23,351 bases of DNA. Origin: a virus. The DNA lies in the IMG/VR virus record IMGVR_UViG_3300028422_002001, positions 1 to 23,351 of that record, one strand, 5' to 3'. Both the position numbers and the translations under genes were made by a program. Positions within the stretch are counted from its first letter, which is position 1; every line of letters starts with the position of its first letter. The notes beneath the pieces are model-generated. The model made no database searches and was not told the DNA's origin. It saw only the letters and a program-made list of their open reading frames with translations. Below are positions 15,935-22,618 of this stretch, one piece after another.

Positions 15935-16665
15935 TTATCGATTACGCCTCTCTGGTTCCCTCTTCCGTTACCGCCACCTCTGCCGCCGCCGGTTACGCCG
16001 CCAGCCAGCTGGCCCTCCCGCAGATCGGTCTGCCGTGGCGCTCCACCTCGACGGCCACCCAGCAGGTGGTGATCGATCTCGGCGCAACGCAGACCATCGC
16101 CTCCGTCTGGGTGCAACACCTCAACGCCCAACAGTTGACGGTGGAGCGGGCCACGGTGGCCAATAGCTACACCACAGTGGGCACCCTCACCACGCGCAAG
16201 CAGGGGGACGGCCGACGCAAGGGGCGTATCGCCCTCAATGCCTCGGCGCGCTACCTGCGCCTCACCATCGCCGCCGGTACCCCCACCGACGGGGCGGCGT
16301 ATTGGGAGCTGGGGGCGGTCTACCTGTTTGCCGGCTCGCAGTCGTTTGACTCGTCGCCCAACGCGGGCCTGGCGGTGCGCTACGAGCACCCCCAGCAGGA
16401 GGTGACCCTTGCCAATGGTCAGGTCCGCACCGCCAGCACCGGCCCCTCCTACGCGGTGCTGGCGCCCGAGGTGGAGCACTGGCCCGATGAAGACCTCAAC
16501 TGGCTGGTGCGCCAGGCGCGCACAGGGACCATCGGCCTCGATCTGGAGCTGACCTCTCGGCCGTGGGCGCTGTGGCCGGTGCGCAACTACCAAAAGACGA
16601 TCTCCACCAGCCTGCGGGATGTGGTGACCGATACGCTGTCGGCGGAGCTGGTGGAGGTGGTTTGA
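15931..16665 (+). CDS. Tail protein with discoidin-like (F5/8 type C) domain
   Basis: This 244-residue protein is coupled by ATGA to the hub/fibre gene and ends the rightward block. Residues about 30-130 have the jelly-roll signature of discoidin/F5-8C domains: QQVVIDLGATQTIASVWVQHL, an alternating beta middle and SARYLRLTIAAG. Such domains bind sugars or surface polymers. The C-terminal half (GLAVRYEHPQQEVTLANGQV, then EHWPDEDLNWLVRQA and RPWALWPVRNYQ) looks like a phage baseplate or distal tail component. High GC returns here, matching the hub portion and not the AT-rich fibre end. It may be an accessory adhesin at the tail tip. Confidence 0.65.
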   Translation: MIIDYASLVPSSVTATSAAAGYAASQLALPQIGLPWRSTSTATQQVVIDLGATQTIASVWVQHLNAQQLTVERATVANSYTTVGTLTTRKQGDGRRKGRIALNASARYLRLTIAAGTPTDGAAYWELGAVYLFAGSQSFDSSPNAGLAVRYEHPQQEVTLANGQVRTASTGPSYAVLAPEVEHWPDEDLNWLVRQARTGTIGLDLELTSRPWALWPVRNYQKTISTSLRDVVTDTLSAELVEVV

Positions 16666-16690
16666 CGATGAGGCACGCCTGTGTTGCCTG

Positions 16691-16721
16691 GAGAGGCGGC
16701 GTGATTTATGGCGCGTCTCTC
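16691..16721 (+). terminator. Hairpin after the tail operon
   Basis: GAGAGGCG at 16691-16698 pairs with CGTCTCTC at 16714-16721 (one G-T pair) around a 15-base loop, 25 bases after the last tail gene. The following bases are AT-rich (TAAATCATTAG) but contain no T run. It lies in the 149-base gap between convergent genes and may end the tail message. Confidence 0.4.
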
Positions 16722-16814
16722 TAAATCATTAGAGCGGTGGAGGTCGGCACAGGGACGGCTAGATTGAGCGGAGTGCGGAACGGTTTAACCTATTGGTACC
16801 GGAGACGGAGAGAT

Positions 16815-17318
16815 CTACTTTTTTCTCTTCTTCTGTGGGGCGGAGGACGAGGGTTGAACTGCATTATCTTGCGGGGGGACGGTTGGCTGTTTCCGTCCCT
16901 GAATGAAGGCAATGACTAGACCTACGATTGTTGTACCTGCAACCGCTCCTGCTGCGGCTGGGTGGCCGAGCCACCCCAGCCAGCCTACTGTGATAAAGGC
17001 CGCCACGACGGTTAGAAAGGCGAACAGTTGACCCCTCATGGCCTCTCTGCTCTCCGCGTGCAATGCAGCCTTTTCCTGCTCTCTGCGATGCAGGCTCTCA
17101 GCTTGAAACTCTGCGACGATTCGATCGGCAATGCCGGGCATCACTTCGTCGTAGCGCTTAAGAATATCCGGGTGAGGGAGCGGCCCGATAAACATCTCTG
17201 CGCGGACAGAGACTTGTTGCTCTGTATAGATGAGGGGGTCTTCCCGCAGGTCTGCGGCGGCTAATTCATCACTACTGACGACCCGCTCAGCGGGAGAGGG
17301 TGCTATTTTTCCGTTCAC
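16815..17318 (-). CDS. DUF2335-family membrane protein
   Basis: This 167-residue protein carries the DUF2335 pattern: GPLPHPDILKRYDEVMPGIADRIV, a helical QAESLHRREQEKA stretch, then two close hydrophobic segments (about 95-117 and 118-141) and a Lys-rich cytoplasmic tail. DUF2335 proteins are predicted inner-membrane proteins common in prophages and mobile islands; their function is not established. The start is a GTG at 17318, overlapping the small gene upstream by 32 bases. It is transcribed opposite to the tail genes and ends 150 bases from them, the typical layout of phage cargo expressed during lysogeny. Superinfection exclusion is one possibility, inferred only from position and membrane location. 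Confidence 0.75.
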   Translation of the reverse strand: MNGKIAPSPAERVVSSDELAAADLREDPLIYTEQQVSVRAEMFIGPLPHPDILKRYDEVMPGIADRIVAEFQAESLHRREQEKAALHAESREAMRGQLFAFLTVVAAFITVGWLGWLGHPAAAGAVAGTTIVGLVIAFIQGRKQPTVPPQDNAVQPSSSAPQKKRKK

Positions 17319-17490
17319 GCTGGACTACCCGCTCCGTGGTGTCAGCAAGCCCTTTTCCCACCTTGATCCATACTGATCCCACGCGCTCCGCGGGGGACTC
17401 CTGCGGGATGAAGCGGCGGTAGTTTGTCGATGGGGCAAGCTCCAAGAGCGTACCGACGCCGCGGAGAAAGCTCCTGATATGCTCAGTCAT
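17287..17490 (-). CDS. Small protein coupled to the DUF2335 gene
   Basis: This gene encodes 67 residues (begins MTEHIRSFLRGVGTLLEL, then PSTNYRRFIPQES). The ATG at 17490 is preceded by GGAG with 7 bases between, while longer in-frame readings upstream lack such a site and look noncoding. The protein is basic with an amphipathic start, and has no clear signal or membrane segment. It overlaps the DUF2335 gene, so the two are probably one operon and may act together. No function is recognised. Confidence 0.6.
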   Translation of the reverse strand: MTEHIRSFLRGVGTLLELAPSTNYRRFIPQESPAERVGSVWIKVGKGLADTTERVVQRERKNSTLSR

Positions 17491-17933
17491 TACATTGCTC
17501 CAAGACACACTGGATATTCGCTTGGCTGTCTGTGCCGGATAACACGAGGGGGCGCCAGGTATCCCTAGACCACCGCGGAGCCGCGCCGCTAGCGAGTTTG
17601 CCCGGTAGGAAGAGTAGCCAGATTTTAGCGGGATATCTCCCCTTTGAACTTTGTGGGTACGGGAACCCATGCATCTACAGCACCGTGCCAATGACACCGA
17701 GCAACTCTTACACGGGTAGTCGGGCTAAGTCACCTTGGCTACGCGACCTTCTGGAACAGAACATACCAGCGTCTTGCAGGCGAGTCAAAACCATACAAAA
17801 AAACTAAGGTATATAGGCCTTCCCAGTGTAAAAGGCGGCCTTGCCTTCATGTTAACTCTTATTAATCAATATGTTGCCCTGAGCCTCCGGACGATTCTCG
17901 GTATACTTATGGTCTGCTCTACTCGCCCGCCGC
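17491..17933. other. Intergenic segment, expected attachment-site region of the right phage
   Basis: No convincing gene is seen. A short inverted CGCGG/CCGCG repeat lies near 17573-17586, and 17785-17880 is a clear AT-rich block with A runs. The promoter of the 67-residue gene should lie here. The segment touches the integrase 3' end, where the core attachment site usually lies, but the partner repeat would be outside this window and no tRNA gene was found. Confidence 0.35.
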
Positions 17934-19052
17934 TCACTCCTCCACCGGCCGTACCCGCGGCACGCTCTGATCGTAGACATCCATCATGCTGGGGGAGCGG
18001 TGGCCGGAGGCCTCCTGTTTTTCGGCGCGTGTCCCTCTGGTGCGGGTGATGCCGGCCCGTTTCAGGTCATGGAGGCCGAAGCGCTGGGCGGGATCGAGGG
18101 TACCGCTTGCCAGTGCCCGGGCGATGAGCCGCTGCCAGGCGCTGGCGAGGCCGCTGCGCTGGAGTGGGTGGCCGTCGCTGCCCACCACTAGGCGTCGCTC
18201 CTCCGCCCGCAGCGGCGGCGGTCGGCGGTGACGCTCCCAGGCCTGCTGGCGCTGCTCCTGTAGCTCCTCCCACGCCGTCCGCAGACGCGGCGACCACTCG
18301 GTGATGTTGCCGCGACTGCCCTTGCGGCGGACCACGGTGAGCCCCTCATCGCTGGCACTGGCGTCGGTGAGATCGAGCACCTCAATCGCCCGCAAGCGGC
18401 AGAGATAGGCCAGCTCCATGACCGGCGCTAAGTAGGCCGATCCGCTCTGCTGGCGGGCAAAGTCAAGGAGTGCGCGGTAGGTCTCCGGTGTCGGTAGACG
18501 CCGCTGCTGGCGCTCCCGCGCCGTCTCCACCCCCTCCGCCGGATTTTCACTTAAGTGGCCGCGATTGGCCGCCCAGCGAAACAGGCGCCGCAGGTAGCGA
18601 AGCGCGTGGTTGGCCGCGCTTGGGCCGCGCGCTTCCGCCAGGTGATCAACAATCCTCTGCACCATCGGGCGGTTCCACTGGCGCAGCTGAGAGTTGCCCA
18701 ACGTGCCGCCGCTACGGGCGGGGAGGGCGGCGACGATGGCGTGGCAGTAGTGGTAGTCACTTTGGGTCGCCGGGGCGAGGGCGCGAAAAATGGGGGAGCG
18801 CTGAAACTGCTCCGTTACCCAGGCGAAGCTATCGGTCGGTTGGCTGCCATACTCGGCCGTCGCCAGGCGCTGGAGATCCGCCAACGTCGCCCCAGGGCCG
18901 GCCACGCGCCGGGTGTGGCGCCTCCCCGTTTCGTCGTGGTAGATGACATACCAGCGCCCACGGCCGCTGGCATCCCAGTAGATCCCCTGCGGCAGGCGGT
19001 TGGCTTCGATGCCCGGCGGGAGCTGGAGCGTCTGGCTGCGATGACGACCCAT
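17934..19052 (-). CDS. Tyrosine integrase
   Basis: This 372-residue site-specific recombinase has an N-terminal arm-binding region (IYWDASGRGRWYVIYHD), a SAM-like core-binding domain (about 70-175) and a C-terminal catalytic domain. Catalytic residues can be placed at Arg221 (CRLRAIEVLDL), Lys244 (RRKGSRG), His328 (LHDLKRAG), His351 (SGHRS) and Tyr360 (VYD). The second Arg position of the H-x-x-R box is Lys331 with Arg332 beside it, a variant found in some phage integrases. The start overlaps the DUF4224 gene as TAATG, giving an int-xis-type pair. It probably integrates and excises the right-hand phage. The gene looks intact. Confidence 0.93.
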   Translation of the reverse strand: MGRHRSQTLQLPPGIEANRLPQGIYWDASGRGRWYVIYHDETGRRHTRRVAGPGATLADLQRLATAEYGSQPTDSFAWVTEQFQRSPIFRALAPATQSDYHYCHAIVAALPARSGGTLGNSQLRQWNRPMVQRIVDHLAEARGPSAANHALRYLRRLFRWAANRGHLSENPAEGVETARERQQRRLPTPETYRALLDFARQQSGSAYLAPVMELAYLCRLRAIEVLDLTDASASDEGLTVVRRKGSRGNITEWSPRLRTAWEELQEQRQQAWERHRRPPPLRAEERRLVVGSDGHPLQRSGLASAWQRLIARALASGTLDPAQRFGLHDLKRAGITRTRGTRAEKQEASGHRSPSMMDVYDQSVPRVRPVEE

Positions 19053-19255
19053 TAGAACGGCGCCTCTTCATTCGCCGGTACCTGGGCGATGCCGCGTGCC
19101 GCCTCCAGTTGTGAGACGGTGATCCAGAGTCGGCCACGTCGGCCATAGAAGGGGATCACCCCTTGGGCCCGTAATACCCGCTCGATATCGCCCGCCCGTT
19201 CATAGCCCGTGAGGGCGGCTAGCTGCTCTTGATCGATGATCTGCTGATGTTGCAT
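19052..19255 (-). CDS. DUF4224-like excisionase-type protein
   Basis: This 67-residue protein contains EQLAALTGYERAGDIERVLRAQGVIPF followed by GRRGRLWITVSQLEAA. This is the DUF4224 pattern of small winged-helix proteins often encoded beside phage integrases. The ATG at 19255 has GGGAGC 7 bases upstream. Longer readings to 19480 run through the next gene in another frame and are rejected. Coupling to the integrase (TAATG) suggests a recombination-directionality role, inferred from location and fold. Confidence 0.75.
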   Translation of the reverse strand: MQHQQIIDQEQLAALTGYERAGDIERVLRAQGVIPFYGRRGRLWITVSQLEAARGIAQVPANEEAPF

Positions 19256-19293
19256 GGGGGTGCTCCCGATGGTTTGAGTGGGTGGCCGGGGCC

Positions 19294-19785
19294 CTAGGGG
19301 GCGCTGTGACGGGTGACTCTGCCCGCCTCTTCCGCCAGTTGGCGGGCCTGCGCCACCGCTGCCTCTACCTGAGTCAGTTGCAGCTCCGGCGCAAGGGCGT
19401 GCATGACCGCCTTGGCGGCCTGCTCCGCGGGGCGGAGGTGGTCGGTATCCTCTGCACGCTCTGCCACCGCGGCGGCCCACTGCCAGTAGCTAGTGGCCAT
19501 CAGCCAGGCTTGGCAGATCTCATCGGCGTTACAGCGGCCGGTGGCGTAGTCGTGGGCATAGCGCAAGGCGCGCCGAGGGGTGGAGTCGTCGGGATAGGCG
19601 CATTCGAATAGATGCAGTACCGACTCCGCCAGTTGGGCGGCCTCACTTCGCTCTCTGCTGCGGTGGTCGATTGTTGCGGGGATGGGTGGGGTAGCGGTGG
19701 ACATCTCGATCTCCGGTGCTTGGGTCAGGGTGATAAAGGCGGCAGCAAAGAGGGCGGCACCCATGGCGTCTTTCAACCACGCCAT
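19294..19785 (-). CDS. Early phage protein, hydrophobic start, possible Imm-5-like helical domain
   Basis: This 163-residue protein starts with a short hydrophobic stretch (MGAALFAAAFITLT) that could be a membrane anchor. An internal Met at residue 28 (MSTATPP) would remove it. The body reads AESVLHLFECAYPDDSTPRRALRYAHDYATG and continues with Ala-rich helices to residue 155. This resembles the putative immunity protein family Imm-5, by memory and not by search. It overlaps the upstream gene by 13 bases and lies in the leftward int operon. The function is unknown; protection of the lysogen or of an early phage step is speculative. Confidence 0.6.
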   Translation of the reverse strand: MAWLKDAMGAALFAAAFITLTQAPEIEMSTATPPIPATIDHRSRERSEAAQLAESVLHLFECAYPDDSTPRRALRYAHDYATGRCNADEICQAWLMATSYWQWAAAVAERAEDTDHLRPAEQAAKAVMHALAPELQLTQVEAAVAQARQLAEEAGRVTRHSAP

Positions 19786-20084
19786 GGCCGTCCCTTGCGC
19801 ACTTCATGTTCGGCGCGGGTGCGCAGTCGCGCCTCTTGCTGAGGGAGGATGTGCTCGCGGATCCACTGCATTAGCGCTAATGGATCGTTGCGGAAGAGGA
19901 GGAGATCGATCTGGTCCCAGTCGGCTTGGTCTAGCCAGGCCGCCTCTAGTGCCTCGGCCCGTGGCAGGGCTTGCTCCAGTAGTGCCTGGAACCGCTCCTC
20001 TGCCGCCTCTTCTAGGCGCTGTGCTTCGCCAAGCTGTCGGGCGTAGTGATCGCACTGTATCCCAACGATATCGGGACTATTCAT
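19773..20084 (-). CDS. Small early phage protein, function unknown
   Basis: This 103-residue protein is mostly predicted helix (AQRLEEAAEERFQALLEQALPRAEALEAAW, then WDQIDLLLFRNDPLALMQWI) with a basic C-terminus. The ATG at 20084 follows AGGAGGAG, a near-perfect ribosome binding site, which rules out the longer reading to 20177. It is the first gene of the leftward operon whose promoter candidate lies at 20201-20230. No family is recognised. Confidence 0.6.
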   Translation of the reverse strand: MNSPDIVGIQCDHYARQLGEAQRLEEAAEERFQALLEQALPRAEALEAAWLDQADWDQIDLLLFRNDPLALMQWIREHILPQQEARLRTRAEHEVRKGRPWRG

Positions 20085-20181
20085 GGCCGCTCCTCCTGCA
20101 CACGCCTCCGCCAAGGGGGGCGCTGTCGTTACGGGTGCTGCATCGGCGGTGGGAGGCGCAGGGCCATTTTGGCCCACCGGT

Positions 20182-20243
20182 ATGATGCGTTGGTGAATTA
20201 ATAATGCATCATCGCATCGATCCGGGTCAATACATCAACGCAT
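20182..20243. promoter_or_regulatory. Operator-like repeats upstream of the leftward operon (OL-like)
   Basis: ATGATGCGT at 20182-20190 and ATGCATCAT at 20204-20212 form an inverted pair with one mismatch. TTGGTGAATTAAT lies between them (20190-20202), and on the other strand TTGATGTATTG lies at 20238-20228. The same words return at 21218-21257 before the cro-like gene, so both regions could be bound by one regulator. Confidence 0.5.
20201..20230 (-). promoter_or_regulatory. Candidate promoter of the leftward int operon (PL-like)
   Basis: Read leftward, TTGACC (20230-20225) and CATTAT (20206-20201) are separated by 18 bases and match sigma-70 boxes at 5 and 4 of 6 positions. Operator-like repeats overlap both boxes, which fits repression. 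Confidence 0.5.
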
Positions 20244-20406
20244 TTTTTTCTGTATTTATGCGCAGAGGGGATGAGGGGGGGGCTTAAGGGGAGGGGAGGT
20301 CGCTCTAGCGCCTTAGCCGAGGCGGGGATTGGATAGGGAACGGACTATTAGGTCTATAAATAGAGTATTTGAAAACTTTAATGGACTGCTTGAGGAGAGG
20401 GAAGGA

Positions 20407-20430
20407 ACGGCCACCAACCACGGTGGCCGT
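20407..20430 (-). terminator. Terminator-like hairpin after the repressor remnant
   Basis: ACGGCCACC (20407-20415) and GGTGGCCGT (20422-20430) pair perfectly over 9 bp around a 6-base loop. Read leftward it is followed by TTCCTTCCC, a pyrimidine-rich but not pure T tract. It lies about 70 bases past the end of the repressor remnant and would end that message. Confidence 0.5.
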
Positions 20431-20498
20431 TGGGCGGGTAGCGCAAAGGCGGGACCTCCATGCAGCAGAAGCGGAGGGGCCCTGTGCGGGAGGCCCTG

Positions 20499-21185
20499 CT
20501 ACAGACGGTGTTTGCTCGGTGGCACGATAAAACCGACGTAGTGCATGGTGCGGATCGCATCGCGTTGCAGGGTGAGGTGCGAGTGGGCCCCGTTGATGGA
20601 GGCCAACGAGATGCTATCTGCACCCTCAAATAGCAGCTCTTTCACCATGCTGTGCCCATCTTTGGTAACGACGAGCACAAACTCGCCCGGCACCGCGGCA
20701 TGGCCTGGTTCTACCACAATAAACCACCCATCTCGAATGGTTGGCGCCATCGAATTGCCGCGCACGCGGACGGAGTAAGCGTTGGGATCACGGCTAGGTA
20801 TCTCTAGCCAATCGTCTTTGTGTCCTGCGGGATGTTCTAGTTCCACCCAGTACCCATCTTCTCCAGTTTGGGCCGTGCCAACTACCGGCGCCTGTTATAG
20901 GGGTGCGGTGGTTGTCCGGCCAGGCTCCAACACCGCTCCTTCGGTGGCCACACTGCTTGTACCGGCCTCCTCACCCCCTGCCGAGCGTTGGTAACAGGGC
21001 GGCCATTGCTGAGAGGGTGCCGTCCCAAAGGTCAGTGGGGGTGTCGTTGAGTATGCAGCTTACGGTGAATGGGGAATAGCCGTCAGTTTCGACAGGTCGG
21101 AGGCCGGTTGGACCCCTTGGATGCGCATTCGTTCGGGCGCGAGTGGCGGCGAGAGGGGGGGGTAGCAAGCTATGCGCGAGCGCAT
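20499..21185 (-). pseudogene. Broken CI-like repressor: frameshifted HTH, intact S24 domain
   Basis: The original gene likely began at the ATG at 21185, after GGAG, and encoded about 228 residues. HTH sequence runs from ERMRIQGVQPASDLSKLTAIPHS in one frame, which meets TAA at 21062-21060. It then continues as TVSCILNDTPTDLWDG and LSAMAALLPTLG in the next frame, and returns to the first frame after a G run near 20976. A further in-frame TAA lies at 20897-20895 in the linker, before QAPVVGTAQTGEDGYW. From a GTG at 20846 the S24 domain is complete (115 residues): G-N-S-M and V-K-E-L supply an intact Ser-Lys dyad. About 70% of C-terminal residues match the left repressor by eye, but the HTH parts are unrelated. 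Both shifts sit near C or G runs, so base-calling error must be excluded; the stop codon is harder to explain that way. Confidence 0.75.
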
Positions 21186-21217
21186 TATTTCTCCGGGGGG
21201 TTGCATCGGGTAAATTC

Positions 21218-21257
21218 GGTGATGTATTGTTTGTTTCATGCATTGATGAATTAATCA
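21218..21257. promoter_or_regulatory. Operator-like repeats upstream of the cro-like gene (OR-like)
   Basis: GGTGATGTATTGTTT (21218-21232) and TTGATGAATTAATCA (21243-21257) repeat words found at 20190-20202 and, on the opposite strand, at 20238-20228. The second site contains the near-palindrome TGATGAATTAATCA. Their centres are 25 bases apart and they end just before the ribosome site of the cro-like gene, so a bound protein would block its transcription. The promoter boxes themselves are not clear. Confidence 0.5.
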
Positions 21258-21270
21258 GGTGGCGTGGGCT

Positions 21271-21474
21271 ATGGATTGGAAGATGATTATCGAGCGGCTC
21301 GTGGCCGCGGGGATGTCGGAGGCCGCCATTGCGGCCGAGGCGGGCCTGACGCAGCCGAGTATCAATCGGCTGCGTCATGGGCGGATCGCCGATCCCAAGC
21401 ATCGGGCCGGCGAAGCCATCCTCCGGCTGTTCAGTGAGCTTCCGCAGTCGCAGAGCGACTGTGAGCAGGTGTGA
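21271..21474 (+). CDS. Cro-like HTH regulator of the right phage
   Basis: This 67-residue HTH protein (MDWKMIIERL, then MSEAAIAAEAGLTQPSINRLRHGRI and PKHRAGEAILRLF) is of the small phage XRE type that commonly stands divergent from CI. The ATG at 21271 is chosen because AGGTGG at 21257-21262 is well spaced; a GTG at 21259 would add four residues without a ribosome site. It faces the broken repressor across the OR-like repeats and precedes a strong terminator and the replication genes. It probably controls the early lytic and leftward promoters. Confidence 0.75.
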   Translation: MDWKMIIERLVAAGMSEAAIAAEAGLTQPSINRLRHGRIADPKHRAGEAILRLFSELPQSQSDCEQV

Positions 21475-21494
21475 TGTTTCCATGGGCCTCCTCT

Positions 21495-21532
21495 CGCGGC
21501 GCCGGTGTCTAAGCCGGCAAGCCCTAGCCGCG
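21495..21532 (+). other. Nested RNA hairpin ahead of a terminator
   Basis: CGCGGC (21495-21500) can pair with GCCGCG (21527-21532), enclosing GCCGG (21501-21505) paired with CCGGC (21514-21518). It starts 20 bases after the cro-like stop and ends 6 bases before the terminator stem. It could act as an attenuator, antitermination (put- or nut-like) element or message end protection; no known motif was recognised. Confidence 0.45.
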
Positions 21533-21538
21533 TTGATT

Positions 21539-21567
21539 GCCCGGCCATCTTGGCCGGGCTTTTTTTT
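21539..21567 (+). terminator. Intrinsic terminator between cro-like gene and replication genes
   Basis: GCCCGGCC (21539-21546) pairs perfectly with GGCCGGGC (21552-21559) around ATCTT, followed at once by eight T. This is a textbook intrinsic terminator, in the place of lambda tR1. Replication genes 100 bases further on must use readthrough, antitermination or their own promoter. Confidence 0.92.
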
Positions 21568-21670
21568 CCAGGGGCGGGTGTGCACTACGAGAGGCAGTGG
21601 TAGTGCCATGGCGGCGGCGCAGTGGAGCCGCTGGTGGTTGTTTGACTCAGAAGATTCAGGGTGAACCAGC

Positions 21671-22618
21671 ATGGCCGGTGATTGGATCAAAATGCGGGTA
21701 GGGTTGCGGTCCGATCCCCACGTCCTGCGCATGGCGCGCCATCTCGCGGCCGATCCAGAGTTTATGGCTTGGCGTCACGGTGACGTCACGGGTGACGGGC
21801 GGCGTGACCGCAGTGGTGAGCTTCAGTTGATCACCCATCTGGTAGTCTCCGGCCTACTGACCATCTGGGGGTGGGCCAATGAGCATATGGGGGATGATGA
21901 GCTTATCCCGCTGGCCTCTCTTGCCGATCTCGATCTGTTCGCCGAGATCCCCGGTTTTGGGGCGGCACTGGCCGCTGTGGGGTGGGTCGATGTACTACCT
22001 GAAGGGCTGCATTTTGCAGATTTCGCTAAGCACAACAGCACCGTTTCAAGCCGCAGCAAAAGTGGGGCCGAGCGCACCCGCGCCTGGCGGGAACGCAAAA
22101 AGGCGGCAGCGGCCCAGCAGGAGAGTGTGACGGCGAGCGTGACGTCACCCTCGGCGACAGATCAGACCAGAGTTACAGAAGAGAAGAGATCTGGAAAAGC
22201 GCGATCGGTCGCGCCCGCTACCGCCGCCGATCCCAACCCCCCATCTTCCGCCCCAACCACTCCGGGGAGTGCTGAACCAGAGTTGACGGCCACCGCCGCG
22301 ATGGCGAGTGGGCTGCGGGGGGTCGGCGTGGTGGTGGGGGCGACCGATCCCATTGTCCGCGGCTGGGTACGTGATCACTTCAGCGTTGAGCAGTTAGTGT
22401 TACTGGCGCAAGAGTTGACGGCACGCCATCCAGGCAAGCGACTGGCAACCAAGTACCTCGATGCAACACTCCGCGGTCGCCTGGCGGATGCCCAACGCCG
22501 CCGCCGTCCACCGCCTGTGACGGGCGGCGCTGGCGTGACAGGGGCGGCGGGGGATGAAGACGCCATCCGCCAGGCGATGGGCTGGGGAGTCCTGGAAGGG
22601 GAGGTGGAGCGTGGTTGA
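21671..22618 (+). CDS. Phage replication protein (origin-binding, lambda O position)
   Basis: This 315-residue protein has the common phage replication start WIKMRVGLRSDPHVLRMARHL and a winged-helix-like segment LITHLVVSGLLTIWGWANEHMGDDELIPLA up to about residue 125. A basic stretch (SRSKSGAERTRAWRERKKAA), a Pro/Ala/Thr-rich linker and a C-terminal domain (DPIVRGWVRDHFSVEQLVLLAQEL) follow. The layout matches O-type or DnaD-like initiators that bind the origin and recruit a helicase loader. AGGGTG about 8 bases before the ATG at 21671 supports the start. It overlaps the next gene by 8 bases, as O and P often do. The linker would be the place to look for an origin, but no iterons were seen. Confidence 0.7.
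   Translation: MAGDWIKMRVGLRSDPHVLRMARHLAADPEFMAWRHGDVTGDGRRDRSGELQLITHLVVSGLLTIWGWANEHMGDDELIPLASLADLDLFAEIPGFGAALAAVGWVDVLPEGLHFADFAKHNSTVSSRSKSGAERTRAWRERKKAAAAQQESVTASVTSPSATDQTRVTEEKRSGKARSVAPATAADPNPPSSAPTTPGSAEPELTATAAMASGLRGVGVVVGATDPIVRGWVRDHFSVEQLVLLAQELTARHPGKRLATKYLDATLRGRLADAQRRRRPPPVTGGAGVTGAAGDEDAIRQAMGWGVLEGEVERG

Larger units (their letters stand above)
20085..20498. other. Control region of the leftward int operon
   Basis: No convincing gene is present; a rightward 70-codon frame from 20329 has no ribosome site. The segment holds the promoter candidate and operator-like repeats (20182-20243), an AT-rich stretch, and the hairpin at 20407-20430 that would end repressor transcription. 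Confidence 0.5.

Noticed and set aside
17491-17933. tRNA gene or half tRNA as attachment target
   Set aside because: No T-loop or anticodon-arm pattern was found on either strand.
20329-20541. Rightward 70-codon frame in the int-operon control region
   Set aside because: No ribosome site, runs through the terminator hairpin and into the repressor remnant antisense; no recognisable product.
20971-21732. Leftward 253-codon open frame
   Set aside because: Most of it is antisense to the cro-like gene, terminator and replication gene. Only its last 35 codons matter, as the shifted part of the repressor remnant HTH.
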